From: Gryganskiella cystojenkinii
Taxonomy: Eukaryota; Mortierellomycota; Mortierellomycetes; Mortierellales; Mortierellaceae
NCBI GenBank assembly: GCA_015852425.1
Contig: JAAAIG010000007.1
Span: 91,734 to 140,980, forward strand
Reading direction: 5' to 3'
Length of the DNA: 49,247 bases
In this document: positions 20,624 through 31,565 of the stretch, in pieces
Layout: every line of letters begins with the position of its first letter
How positions within the stretch are numbered: position 1 is the first letter of the stretch
The notes under the pieces: generated by a model
Seen by the model: only the letters and a program-made list of their open reading frames with translations
Database searches by the model: none
What the model was told of the DNA's origin: nothing
Program-made: the position numbers and the translations under genes

Positions 20624-22370
20624 TTCTGTTGTTATTGCTTGCTATCGATGTTTTTCCTAGCTCCTGTTTCTCGTTTTGACAGGTTTTTGACGAGTATTTC
20701 TCTGTGTGTCTCTGTATTCCCTGTTGGTAATCCTGAAGTGTCTTGAAGAAGTTGATTCGCCTCCGTTAATGGTAATGGACTTGTTTTTAACCATGGGAAA
20801 AAGCTCGTGGCAGACGCGTCCGCGGTTTAGAGTCCAGCCCCTTAACACTGCAACAGCGCGTTTTGCAACTTTTTTTTTATTTAATTTTTTTAATTGTGAT
20901 TTCAAACTCGGGCACCTATCACTGTCCAAGTGTTTGTTCAATGTGGTTGTCGTTGTTTTGTAGTCTACGTCCATTTATGACTCGGGTCCGAAAATGGGTC
21001 CAATGCAGGCCAAGCGACAGTGCGAGTTAGTGGTACTTGTTTGTTTTACTTCCCTTGCCTCAAAGTTGACAGGCAAACATCCTGACGGAGACTCAAACGC
21101 GTGCTTTTTGTAAACAAATCAAGTCTTGGACGTTCTGTACTTTTGCTGTTTGATGTTTGATTCTGTTTTGTTTTTAAAGTCCTGCAGCTACTAGTGTCTT
21201 TATTATGCCTGTTCGCTCTACGAATTGCGACTGTTGCATGAACTTGGTGGGTGGGTGGTGTTCCTTCAACTGTGTTTTAAGCTGTGTTGAAGCGTCTCTT
21301 TTTTGGTTTTGCAAAGACCTACGTTGGGCGAAGACAAAAAAATGAAAAAAGAGAAGGGAAGGGGAGCTGGAAAGGAAGTTGAGAATTAATTATGATAACA
21401 AACTTGCGAATATGCGACCTTGAGCTTGTTGTGGCGATCATTATATGCAGCATCCTTATACATGCACCTACTCCTCGATGGCTACCAAATAAGGGCGACG
21501 GGGTTTTCCCTCTTGCCGAGTTTATTTTCCCTTTTTCATGCTTTGTTACTGTGCTGCCACATTGTCCCTCTCGCCCTCACCCTTATCATCGGATTGAGAA
21601 AATTTATGCACTCGCTTCGAAGGCAAAGTAGACCAAAATAAAAACAAAACACAAACAAAAACAAAGGTTTGGGTAAGCTGCTGGGAGAAAGTAAACTGTT
21701 TAAGTGGGGTGACGATGGCCTCCTTGGGTCTGCCTGTCCAAAGAAGCGCACCAGTCTACAGATGCACACTCATTTGATCGATGTTTTCTATACACCCTCT
21801 TGTTCGAGAACAGTAGTAGAAACCCCGAAAATTCCCTCTCCTATTGCAAGCAGAGGACGTTCAAACCTTCTGTGTAACACAAGATAAAGTAATGACCTCT
21901 ATTCAGAAACGACTTCATTAGAGATCCGTCACCATCGAGCAACCTTGAAAGAGAGACCAGGCACTAGATCTCATCATTTATTTCCGAATTACAAAGCGGG
22001 GAGATTGAACTTTGGCTTTTTTTTCTCTCGTCTTCTTTGTTTTTTGAATGTTTGTGAGCGTGGGAGTAAAACAGAACACAGGAAGTAGCAAAGGTATGGC
22101 CGCCGTTCATACATGCGGATACTTCTGCGGGTAGAAAAATAACAGATTCGAGAGCAGTATGTATGCATAGACACGTGCATGTACGAATGTAGAAGAAACG
22201 TATGACCAGAACAGGGGAGAGAACACAAAAAAACCAGAGACGCGTCATTTTTAACCTCATTTCTTCTCTTGCTTTTTAGTAATTCTCTGTCCCAGATTGT
22301 CGGAAGATGAATCTGCTATTTTTTGTTCTTCATTTTGGACATTTTGACTGTGCGGTTTGCATGTTTGTTT

Positions 22371-22400
22371 GCTTGTGTTTGCTTGTGTCTGCTTGTGTTT
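22371..22400. repeat. Three-copy 10-bp tandem repeat
   Basis: Unit GCTTGTGTYT repeated three times and flanked by related GCATGTTTGTTT sequence. Simple minisatellite, no coding role evident. Confidence 0.6.
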
Positions 22401-23752
22401 GCATGTTCTCTTTCTTTCTCGGTCTTCTCCACCGTCTCTCTCCACGTCGCACTCGCTCCATTGATTGCTTTATCATCAGTGACAAAATTCAATCCACTCG
22501 CGGTAGATTGTAGAGTTAAGCACATTCGTATCGCCTCGCAACGATTTTTTCCATAAATTGCCCGTTGGCCGTATCAACTTACTAAGGTCAAGACCCATTC
22601 ATTATATCTATTCCTTTTGTTAAGCTTTTCGTAACTCTCTCTCTCTCTCTTTCTTAGTCTCTCATTCTCTCTTCTCCCTTTCAAGTTCCTCTCGATTATC
22701 CTACGCGTCTTAACACAAAAGACTGGTGCGCCAACGGGAAAATGCATGAATTTGAATTGGCAGGCATTGCAAAAATAGACAGTTGTTTCGGAAGGCACAA
22801 GAAAAAAGACGCGCATTAGGACGAGTTCATTTCCCAGCGAAACATTGGTAAAAAAAACAATAGCACCGCACAACAACATGATCAATAGACAGAACTGTTG
22901 AAAATAAATTTGTCCGCCCTGTTTTCTCTTACTAGACTCTCAACGGGAGCTTGAAATCTGCTCACACTGGTGGAGAAAAGATCGGCACCGGGACGATCAA
23001 TCTTGTGTGACATATCTTTTTTCTGTGTGCATCAGCCAGGTCAACATCTTTCTCTTCTGCCTCCATCCCCTCAGCCCATTATGCCCCCTTTCTTTGTCCT
23101 CAGTCGAGGACCACAGAACCTGCTTGCCTTTGTGCGTTTGTTATCTTGTCCGAAGGACAAGGACAACCAAATTTCTTTTCTGTTTTCATTGAATGTCAAC
23201 AGAGGCCCTGAGGCCCTTTCAAATATCCTCAAAATGTGCACTGACTGGATTGAATTGAATGTATCCTTTTCTTTCGGCTTGTACCACTTTCCGCGATTCC
23301 GGGCCATTGAGATGCAATTTCTCATTGTAAAAAATATAAGGATATATGAAAGGATCTCTAGGCCTCTATTATAAAAAGTAAATCGTTACAAAGGTTTGCA
23401 TAAAAATCAACCGAAAGTAACAAAACAAACCACTTTCCCCACTTTTTTTTTGTTTTTCTTTTGTTTTGTTTTCTTTTCTGCCTTGTTTGTTGGTGATTGG
23501 CGAAAGGCAATGTCCTTCCGTTCCCGAGCTTAACCAAAATGGAGCTCGACTCTGACGCTCGCTCGCATCTACAATGAGGAAAGAGTGCGCCACCCGTCCT
23601 CTCTCACTGTTTTTTTATTGTGTTGTTGTAGTCACAACGGCATGCAGGCCATTGTGCTCAAAAAAGGCGAATGCAAGAAAGCAGAGAGAGGAAAGAGTAC
23701 ATGCGAGTCCATCCTCTCTCTTTGCCAAAAGAGTTCAATTTGGATTTACCCT

Positions 23753-23758
23753 TATATA
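23753..23758 (+). promoter_or_regulatory. Possible TATA box for the 24076 gene
   Basis: TATATA followed by a pyrimidine-rich stretch (23765-23825), about 320 nt before the proposed start. Two ATGs near 23997 would open a short uORF. Confidence 0.3.
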
Positions 23759-24075
23759 CTCCGATGACTCTTCTTTGCTCTGTCCCCCTCTTCCACATTT
23801 TGTTCACCTTCTAAGACCATTCTCAACCCACAGAAACAGAAAGAGCAACGAAAAAGTTAGAAGAACACTACAAAAGACATACACAGGAATAAAAAATTAC
23901 GGAGAGTCCAAAGCTGAAAACCCCCTTTTGCCTTGCGTCCTGTCTGCGCGCAAAGCCCCTTCACTTCTTTGGCCAGGTTAGTTCTGGAGACACTCGATGT
24001 ATACAATGACAGCATATTCTTTTGACATAAAAGTTATCTCGGGTCGATCGTACTAACCGCTCTGTCTCGACTTCT

Positions 24076-26002
24076 ATGCTACTATGGTCTTGCCATTCTC
24101 GGGGTCCATTTCCGATTCAGGGTTACGATAGGTCAGTGTTTTGTTTTGTCTCGTTTTTCTGTCAACGCGGTACCAACGAGATGATACTCTTTTCAATCGC
24201 ACAGCCGGCTTACGTTCGTTATGTTATTTTGCGACAATCTTTGTTTTATCCATTTGCAGACATCCCGAAATGCAGACTCTTGTAAGAGCAGACAGCGGCT
24301 TTTGTCCTACGCTTCAAGCCACGGTTCGGAGTGTTCTCCCAGCACCACCCGGAATAGTTTGCAATTGTGGTCCATTTTCGTCTAGTACCGATGACAGTGC
24401 GGGCTCCAGAGTTTATCATCTTACTACATGTAGCCTTTCTGTCTACTACGAGAAATTGAGGCTTGAGGCTTTGAACAATCCCTCTTTGCCTCCTCCGGTT
24501 GGACCACCAGTGGTCGTTACCTTCCCGATGTCGATTTCGACCCCTCGAAATCTTGCGCAGGCCAGTATTCCTTCAGGCCCGCTCGACCCTGAGGCCCCTG
24601 CGTTGATGCAGCTACCACAGGGTCCGAGAGTCACTCCCGCTGTCCCGACTGTGCCTCATTTCGTGTCCGTGGTCGAAAATTTGAGCCTTCAGCAACAAGA
24701 GCAAGATGCATACGCGGCTTTGGTCCACGAGCAGTATCTTCAACATAGGCAACCAGCACCTCCAAAAACTGATGGGCTTCCATCTGACTTGGCTGCGGTC
24801 CAGGCAAAAGCATCGTCAACTTCACCCGTGACTTGTCAAACTGTCCAGCCGTTGACTTATCCTGCCCAATTGGACTGGTCCTTCCTTGAGCCTACTCAGC
24901 AACAACAAGTCTTCCAAGCAATTATTGTTGGCGCTGATGGCAAACCGTTCATTCCCATCGCGTTCGACCCCAGGTCCACAGTAGAGAGTAGTCAGTGCCC
25001 TTTGACTGACATCAATTACACCCACGGTGCTGCCATTCCCGACCTTAGGTTGCATCAACAGCAACTCCTGCAAGAGCATCTTCCTATGGAAAGTGCAGGT
25101 TTTATGAGCGAGAACAGCACTTACAGCTCTAATACAATCAAAACGATCGATGAAAGAACTGGGGTCCTTTCGATGAACCCCCCTCCCTTTCCCGCGAATG
25201 ACAACAACAACAGTTTCAGCACTTCTGTCGGTTTTCAGCAACATGAGCTCAACGGCCATTCATTGGACAACAACAAAATCAACAGTAACAGAAACACTAA
25301 CTGCAGTTACAGCGGTCACACTCGGTTAAATATTTGTCAACCAGAGGGCTCAAAAATGTCGGGAGTTGAGGTACGCAATACTGAATTTTTTTTATCTTCG
25401 CCTTTGCCTTTTCTTTCCCTTCACTCGCCCACCGCTCTGGAAGTGGAAACGATGGTTTTCCTGCATGTGCTTTTTTGCTCGCACTTTCATGCAAGCTGCA
25501 TAAAATAATAAAAAATATGCGCATCACACCCATGTGTCAATCTTTCGATTCCCCAAAAAAATAAGAGCATCTCGTCCTCCCGCCAAATTCCGCACGTTCC
25601 TCTCCCGCGCAAAAAAAAAAAAAAAAAGGCTTCGCGTCTATCTTTTCGCGTGCGTGTTTGGACTGAAGTCGTTATTCCTTTTTCTACTTTTCTTCTTTCG
25701 TCATATTCATTCTTTTGTCCGCCGATCAGACTGCCAGGGAGCATTATCCAGGCACCTTTTCCGTCTTTCCAGTTTCGGATGACAACTTTTCGAGCCCAGC
25801 CTCAATCCTGAAGAACAAGTCATCGACCTCGTCCTTTTCCAACAGTTATACGTCTTCCAGAGGCTCCTCTTCCTCTCCTAAGCCGTCAAGGAAGGTCTTG
25901 CCAATGGAAGCCTACACAAGTATTTTCCCAGTGATTCCACCAGAATTTCTAAACTCGTCTTCGACGCTCAGTGGTGCAGTACCGGCTCTTGAAATCGATT
26001 AA
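24076..26002 (+). CDS. Low-complexity orphan protein, Gln/Pro/Ser-rich
   Basis: Exons read as 24076-24131, 24260-25370 and 25730-26002, phase-consistent, 479 residues. If the first exon is 5' UTR, translation would start at ATG 24270 (457 residues). Near the N-terminus is a compact part with GIVCNCGPFSSS and LTTCSLSVYYEKLRLEAL; the rest is rich in Gln, Pro, Ser and Asn (QQQEQDAYAALVHEQYLQH, TQQQQVFQAIIVGADGKPF), resembling an activator or scaffold. No domain is recognised and no signal peptide or membrane span is seen. The 3 kb of upstream DNA suggests complex regulation (inference). A poly(A) signal lies at 26150-26155. The middle exon is certainly coding by length; the first exon is uncertain. 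Confidence 0.6.
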
Positions 26003-26149
26003 GTAATCGATGATCCCGAAGCACCCGACATCGAATGGATTTGTGAGTCCAGAACGGCGTTTTGCTTCCAAAATTTGGAATATCAATCCACATGTAATGA
26101 AGAATGTTTCCTCTTGTTCTTTCTTGTGACCTTATAACAACTTTCGTTC

Positions 26150-26155
26150 AATAAA
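26150..26155 (+). terminator. Poly(A) signal of the 24076 gene
   Basis: AATAAA, 148 nt after the stop at 26002. Confidence 0.5.
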
Positions 26156-27613
26156 AATATTGTTCACTATACCAGACGTTTGGATTGCACCGCTTTGTGT
26201 CCTCCCGTTCCCTTCGTTAAGATGGAATGGTAACCAAAAATAGCACCGGCTCTTTTACAATTAGTAATATAACGACAAGCTTGTGCCGTGAAATACCTCC
26301 TCACTTTCATAGAAGCTCGCTTTTGCACCCAGTGGTGGGGTTAGCGAGCTTTGTTATTTGGAAACTAGGTTGGAGCGGGAGTACGAGCGACACCAGCTGA
26401 AACTCCTGACCGGCGCATTGTTCAAAGCACCGTTTTCAAAGAATCACCTTTTTCTTTTACCTTCCCAGTGGCAAAAATATGGCGGAGTGCTGCTAGTTTT
26501 GTGTAACATTTGTTCAAGGACCTGCACTGCATAACACAAATTATTCATACCCGCCTCTTCCTTGGCCTCAAAACTCACACTGGGTGATCCGACTCTTTCT
26601 CTTCACTACTTCCCCCTCATAAAACCCGCATCCGCAGTCCTTTTTTATTTCTTTTTTCTGTCGAAACCCATTCATCCTCATTTTTGCCCTCTCCATGCAC
26701 AGGACCAGCACCTGTTTCCCTCTTGCCTCTCCCTATTAACTCATCCTCTACTTCCTCTCTTTTCGCCCTGCAGAACATCGTGGTATCCATGAAAGTACAT
26801 ACAAAACGCGCCTCTTGTTACAAAGCCCTTTCTTTATTTATTTGTTAAAAAGTCTTGCCTCCCTGCGTGCCTATTTTTTTCTCACTGCTCCAGAGGACTG
26901 ACAGATATTGATGTCTGATTTGGGGATGCAGCAGGACCATCGTTGTTATCAGGACCTCTTTTTTGGACTCAGTGTCCACCTTTCAGCCATACCGTCAGAC
27001 CTTTCTATTATACTTCCGCCCCCACCTCAATTTTCCCATATAATCTCCTACCTATGCGGCGCTCTAAGTTTATCTTTTCTCTACTACATGGCTTGACCGG
27101 AGATATTTTGACGTGTTCCAATTTTCAGCGTTGAAGTGAGGAGGCTATAGTATTTTCTTTTTGTCAAAGTAGTGGCAGACAATACTATGTTTTATCTTTT
27201 CTTTCCAAGAGATAAAGGCGGGTTTTGTTGTCTGGTCGATTGTGGCCCACTCTCATTTTTCACGTCATGTTGGCGTGGTGCACGGGGAAAAGACAGACTG
27301 TTTTAACTTTACAATGCTCGCGTCATAACTTTGTATTCCTAGTCCTCCACAGTCCACACCATTGAACTTCGCCGCATTGTTGTTTGACGTCGAGTTCGAG
27401 ACATTATTTATTTATTTATTTTACATTTACTCCTTGACACGATGTTCACCACCCGCTCTCGAGTTCTCCACCAGCCTTCTCCACAGAGGTGTCCCGTCTG
27501 TCGCATCCAATGAAGGACCGGTCTGGTTTCACAGGGACATCTGTTCTCAGGGACACTCAGGGTTACACCGATTCACTCGCTCCTCCTGGGGAGGGTATGA
27601 ATACCATTTGATC
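26156..27613. other. Gene-free upstream region of the HMG-like gene
   Basis: Pyrimidine-rich on the plus strand with many short open frames and no coding character. Presumed promoter space. Confidence 0.5.
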
Positions 27614-27620
27614 TATAAAA
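27614..27620 (+). promoter_or_regulatory. TATA box of the HMG-like gene
   Basis: TATAAAA followed by G, 219 nt before the first downstream ATG at 27833; the interval is CT-rich and ATG-free. Fits a start site near 27645. Confidence 0.45.
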
Positions 27621-27832
27621 GTGTGGAGTGCCGGTCCTCGTCCTTTCTTTTCTTCTTTTTCTTTTACCCATTGTTGTCATCGCACTCACAAGCAAATAAT
27701 CTTCTCCTCTAGCTCATTCAAATACTCGTTCTCACTGAATCCCTCTCCTGTATCTTCCTGAGAATATCAAAAGGTCAACCATTGTCGTCCGCCCCTCAAG
27801 GTCGTCTAAGTGGAGCTCAAGGGACTACTAGT

Positions 27833-29008
27833 ATGGAACGTCAGTCTAGTAAGCCCCGCCCCTCGACTCCAACGTTGACATCGTCTCCATCCTTGCCCAC
27901 AACGGCAGAGGCGCCTCCCACAGACCCTGCCTCCATGTTGACTTCGTTATCTGCGGCTCAGACTGCTACTGAGCGAATGGTAAAAGCTTATTCAGAAATC
28001 CCGAACTTTACGTGTCCTCCTGCACCACCTCCCCCTTCGCCTGCCTCGGCATCGTCCGATCTGGTCACGATGGCTGTCCCACCTCAGCAACAACTTTTAC
28101 ATTGGAACGAGCATCAGCCGCCTTCGCCTCCTCCACTCCCACCAGCAAAATCGCAACGACATCGTCTGGCGTCCCTGAGGCAATTACAGCAACCTTCTTC
28201 CTCACCACCACAGCCTGATCGAGCCCCAAGACAGAGAAGGATTTCAGCCTCTGCTGCAATCTCAGCTGTTCCAACCGGAGCGGTGACCATAGCGTCATTA
28301 ATGCCCACTTCTCCTATGGCGCTGATCGGAGGCGATATCGGGGGATTTACAGAGTTTAGTGCCGACCCATCTTCTCGTATCTCCAGAGGATCGCTCGTCT
28401 TCCGTCGTCCGAAGTCCTTAGAGTCCACTCATCGGGCACTTTTCAATCTTCCCAGGTTGCCGAACGCACTCCGTTTACCAAGTCCTCAAAGCTCGGATGA
28501 GATTGTGCAGTTATGGAAGGACGAACCGTCCGAGGTCCGGAGAGAGTTTAAATCCATGGCCGACTTTGAGAAGTCAGTCTCTGAGAGGACCTTTCCGGAT
28601 TATCGGTTTCAACGATCCTCACCTCGCAGGACTAGAACAGCGATTCAGTCGACAATGAAGGCAGAGTCAACGGCGACGGCACCAACCAACCTTGTCGCAT
28701 CCGACACCAACATCACCACCACCGCCATCACGACAACAACTACTGGATCAGGTGTAACAGCAGGATCTGGTACGGACACTCAATCTAAAAAGAGAAAATC
28801 ACTTGTTCAGGTCTCTAGAACCGAATCTGAAGGAGCATCGTCACCTTCCTCGTCATCGACGACGTTGAACATCGAATCAGGAACAAAACAAGAAGAAAAT
28901 GTCGAAGAGACTTTGCAGGCAACCGATGGTGCCATGCTCGCTGCCGACTCCAGAACCAATTCGGTTCCCGAATCCGATGATGACCATGAGACCGACACGC
29001 GTGACTAG
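27833..29008 (+). CDS. Low-complexity protein with a shortened HMG-box-like segment
   Basis: Single exon from the first ATG after the TATA box; 391 residues. Residues about 205-262 read NLPRLPNALRL, then SSDEIVQLWKDEPSEVRREF, KSMADFEKSVSERTFPDYRFQ and a basic RRTRTA: the PNAL start and the W-x(n)-P-x-VR...F..MA..E....PDY.F end match fungal MATA-type HMG boxes. Only 18 residues separate PNAL from the conserved Trp region, against roughly 33 in complete boxes, so most of helix 1 and the first loop are missing. The N-terminal half is Pro/Ser-rich and the C-terminal half Thr/Ser-rich with KKRKS, a possible nuclear signal. Probably nuclear; sequence-specific DNA binding doubtful. Poly(A) signal at 29141-29146. 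Confidence 0.7.
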   Translation: MERQSSKPRPSTPTLTSSPSLPTTAEAPPTDPASMLTSLSAAQTATERMVKAYSEIPNFTCPPAPPPPSPASASSDLVTMAVPPQQQLLHWNEHQPPSPPPLPPAKSQRHRLASLRQLQQPSSSPPQPDRAPRQRRISASAAISAVPTGAVTIASLMPTSPMALIGGDIGGFTEFSADPSSRISRGSLVFRRPKSLESTHRALFNLPRLPNALRLPSPQSSDEIVQLWKDEPSEVRREFKSMADFEKSVSERTFPDYRFQRSSPRRTRTAIQSTMKAESTATAPTNLVASDTNITTTAITTTTTGSGVTAGSGTDTQSKKRKSLVQVSRTESEGASSPSSSSTTLNIESGTKQEENVEETLQATDGAMLAADSRTNSVPESDDDHETDTRD

Positions 29009-29140
29009 TAAAAGTTTTCATCTGTCAAGAGAATGAGACTTGTACGCATGCGATCCTACTATAAAAGTTCCCCTCCCTTCGCAATCCCTCCAGCGATTTT
29101 GACCGTATTTTCATATTTTCGTTGACAAATCATCGCTATC

Positions 29141-29146
29141 AATAAA
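29141..29146 (+). terminator. Poly(A) signal of the HMG-like gene
   Basis: AATAAA, 132 nt after the stop at 29008. Confidence 0.5.
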
Positions 29147-29374
29147 GAAAAACAGGTTCAAATGGCTGCTAGCATGACAAGGGTTTCCTGCTTTTATAAA
29201 GATTCCAACTTATTGCTGCTGTTGTACAGAAGGAAAAGGATCATTCTTGCTGAGTACCAAGATTTTCTTCTCATGCGACAAATATCCCCTCATAAAGCCC
29301 TATAAACATCATAGAAGTTAAAGAAGTTATAAGTTAGAAAGCTTGTCCAACCGCCCATAGATTTTTTCTTTTCC

Positions 29375-29400
29375 TTTTCGTTTTCGTTTTCGTTTTCCTT
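29375..29400. repeat. TTTTCG microsatellite beside the assembly gap
   Basis: About four TTTTCG/TTTTCC units followed by a T run, immediately before the N gap; likely why the assembly broke here. Confidence 0.6.
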
Positions 29401-29419
29401 TTTTTTTTTGCCGTCGAAT

Positions 29420-31296
29420 TCATTCATCAGTNNNNNNNNNNNNNNNNNNNNNNAATCTGAAATTCATAAACAGATGTTTAAAGCTCGGTACCTGAGCGAT
29501 CATATTGGCGAGCATGCATTCGACCTCATCTTCCTCTGCGGGTTCACCGACAAACGTGAGGGCAGACTTGAACGAGGCCACATTGATCCTGCTGGGCTTA
29601 TCGAGGGCATTGTATCTATAAAAATAATAAATACCAAGAGTTAGATTCTCAGAAACCCAGCATCAAAAGCTTCCCCTACTGTCGACAGCAGCGACCGACA
29701 AGCAAGAAATACTTACACTTTCTTGAATAACGTCCGAACAGCGACACCACGCGACCGTTCCACGGTCAGATAGGTACCTAGGCTGATCAAACGACCCCCT
29801 TCCTCCACCAAGGTCTCATCAAAGAGTCGAACATTTCCTGACCGGATCGCCTTCACCAAGGGTGAATAGATTGATGATAACTCGCTGAATTCCTGCAGCA
29901 TCCGCGCCGAGGGCAAGGATCCGTGCAAGAGTCTTGTTGGGATCAAGTAGTGCAAGATCAAAACTCTGTTCTTTTTGAAGACTGGTAACGTGCGATCGAA
30001 CGCAAACTGTAAATCCTGTTCAGCCTATAATGTAGTGGAAAGCGAGAGCAGACGTGAGAATGGTCAGATTTTCTCTCTGTTTCTGGTATGAAGTTCAATT
30101 TGCCTCCTATCCTGATCGACTCCGCATTTCCGCCCCTCTATCCGTCTTATACCTTCTTGAAATCCTCATTGAAGAAGGAAAGAACTCCCGTATAATATCG
30201 GATTGTAATCTGATGAGCCAATGGAAACTTTTCCAGATCTGGCAAGTCTGTTGAAGCCTTCACAGCGCGGAGAATATTCTTGCAAAGGTTATGGGATTTG
30301 AGCTGTAGCGAGGAGATAAAAGGCACACAAGAGTGTAGAGTGTCAGCGAAAGAGCAGAACAAAAGATTTGATCCAAGCGTGCCGTAAAAGAGAGAAAAAA
30401 AGGCGGGGAAATGCGAGTTTTGTCTAGTTTCTTACCTTGAAATAAGTCCTGAAGAGGATACCGACAATGTTGTAAGTACCCCATTTTTTCGAAATGTTCA
30501 GAGGAGATCGGTCCGTGATACAGAGTGTGAAGGCCTTGTTGAGTGTTCTTGCACACTCTTCCAGGTTCACGGCTTTCTCGCCTCTACCCTCCATTTGCTT
30601 ATCAGCCTATAGGTGTTGGAGGGGTTGTTTACATTAGCTCAGATACCCCGCTTGAAAAAAAAAACGACGACCCTTTTGTCATATTGAATCCATACCTGAA
30701 CAGCAAGTCTCCTGAGATCGCCATTGAGGATATAAAGCACTTCCAGGGGCCAGTTGGACATAGTGGCGATTTCGCGGTGGAACATGCTAAAAGAAAGGTA
30801 AAGAAAGGTAAAGAAAGGTAATTAGTTTTGTTTTGTTTTGTTTTCAAGATGTGTACACATCTTATTTGTGGTTTTTCAGATATGTGTGTCTCGACTTTAC
30901 TTGACAGCGTTCAATTGTTCTGCGTGGGCCGCCGTAAAGTCATGTCGATATATGCTCTTGCAGACCAAAATATGTGAGAACACGATGTCCCCCCAAGGGT
31001 AGATGAGTCGGTCCTTGCAAAGTCTTTCCACCTCGCGGTCCTATGCGGCGAACAACATTTTGATCAAGAGCTTGGGTTAGTATATGTTGTACCAGATCCA
31101 GGAAAGTCCACCTTGAAGCATTAGATAATCCAGCTAAGGGCCACACTGGCTATCTTATATTCCATACCGACTCTGGCAATTCCTTCATGAGCTTGTCTGT
31201 GTGCCGCCCATAGATTGAAAGAAAGGACGCGACCTTGATGTCGTTCTCGGTGGAGATGCCCTGGTTCACCTGGCCAATGTACATGACGAGCTTCAT
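29420..31296 (-). CDS. PCI-domain protein PCID2/Thp1-Csn12 family, last exon broken by gap
   Basis: Subunit expected in the TREX-2 mRNA-export complex (PCID2/Thp1). Exons (minus): 31296-31168, 31040-30901, 30786-30696, 30606-30436, 30302-30153, 30024-29717, 29615-29492, then a last exon starting at 29456 that runs into the N gap; all phases agree and the first seven encode 371 residues (human PCID2 has 399). Motifs: REVERLCKDRLIYPWGDIVF, KSHNLCKNILRAV, ITIRYYTGVLSFFNEDFKKA, FKKNRVLILHYLIPTRLLHG and FKKVYNALDKPSRINVASFK, which follow PCID2 closely through the winged-helix part. The missing end should be about 25 residues; after the gap a TGA is available at 29422-29420 (TDE stop) but its frame cannot be tied. 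Fungal Csn12-like proteins are the alternative name. Confidence 0.9.
29432..29453. other. Assembly gap (22 N)
   Basis: Run of N inside the last exon of the PCID2-like gene. The true length is unknown. Confidence 0.99.
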
Positions 31297-31565
31297 TTTT
31301 TGAATTCGATCTGCTTCTCCGGCTCTTTTAAAGCGTGTATACGTTGCTGTTGTTCCTGGTACGGTTGCCCTGTTTTAGTGTCGTTGATTCCGTCGACCTT
31401 GGAGTTGATCAAAGAGATTTCAATGCATCGCCAGCGTTTTCTGTTCTTGAAGAACAATCGCGAAATCACGTGATTTTCGGGCCGATAAAAAGAAGCCTTG
31501 CTTACTGCACAACCCACCACTCTTTCCTTTCGGTCTCATCACCTTTTTTCCCCTCTCTTCCCACA
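31297..31565. promoter_or_regulatory. Bidirectional promoter, PCID2 / 2-hydroxyacid oxidase, with 14-bp E-box palindrome
   Basis: 269 nt between two start codons. AAATCACGTGATTT at 31463-31476 is a perfect palindrome centred on CACGTG. Its position about 90 nt upstream of the oxidase start suggests a bHLH site (inference). Confidence 0.55.

Larger units (their letters stand above)
20975..24075. other. Long sparsely coding region
   Basis: About 3.1 kb without a gene I can support. It has CT repeats at 22637-22652, a short tandem repeat at 22371-22400 and several short open frames. On the minus strand a frame at 22885-22583 ends at a good donor (TTA|GTAAGT), but I could not join it to a convincing partner. 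TATATA at 23753-23758 may be the TATA box of the gene at 24076. Confidence 0.5.

Noticed and set aside
22371..22400. CRISPR-like repeat
   Set aside because: The units are contiguous 10-mers with no spacers, in a eukaryotic genome.
22583..22885. Minus frame ending in a good GTAAGT donor
   Set aside because: Hydrophobic start and charged tail, but no partner exon gives a recognisable product; left as unassigned.
27833..29008. Zygomycete sex locus (HMG sexM/sexP)
   Set aside because: The neighbours are not the triose-phosphate transporter and RNA helicase that flank that locus, and the HMG box is incomplete.
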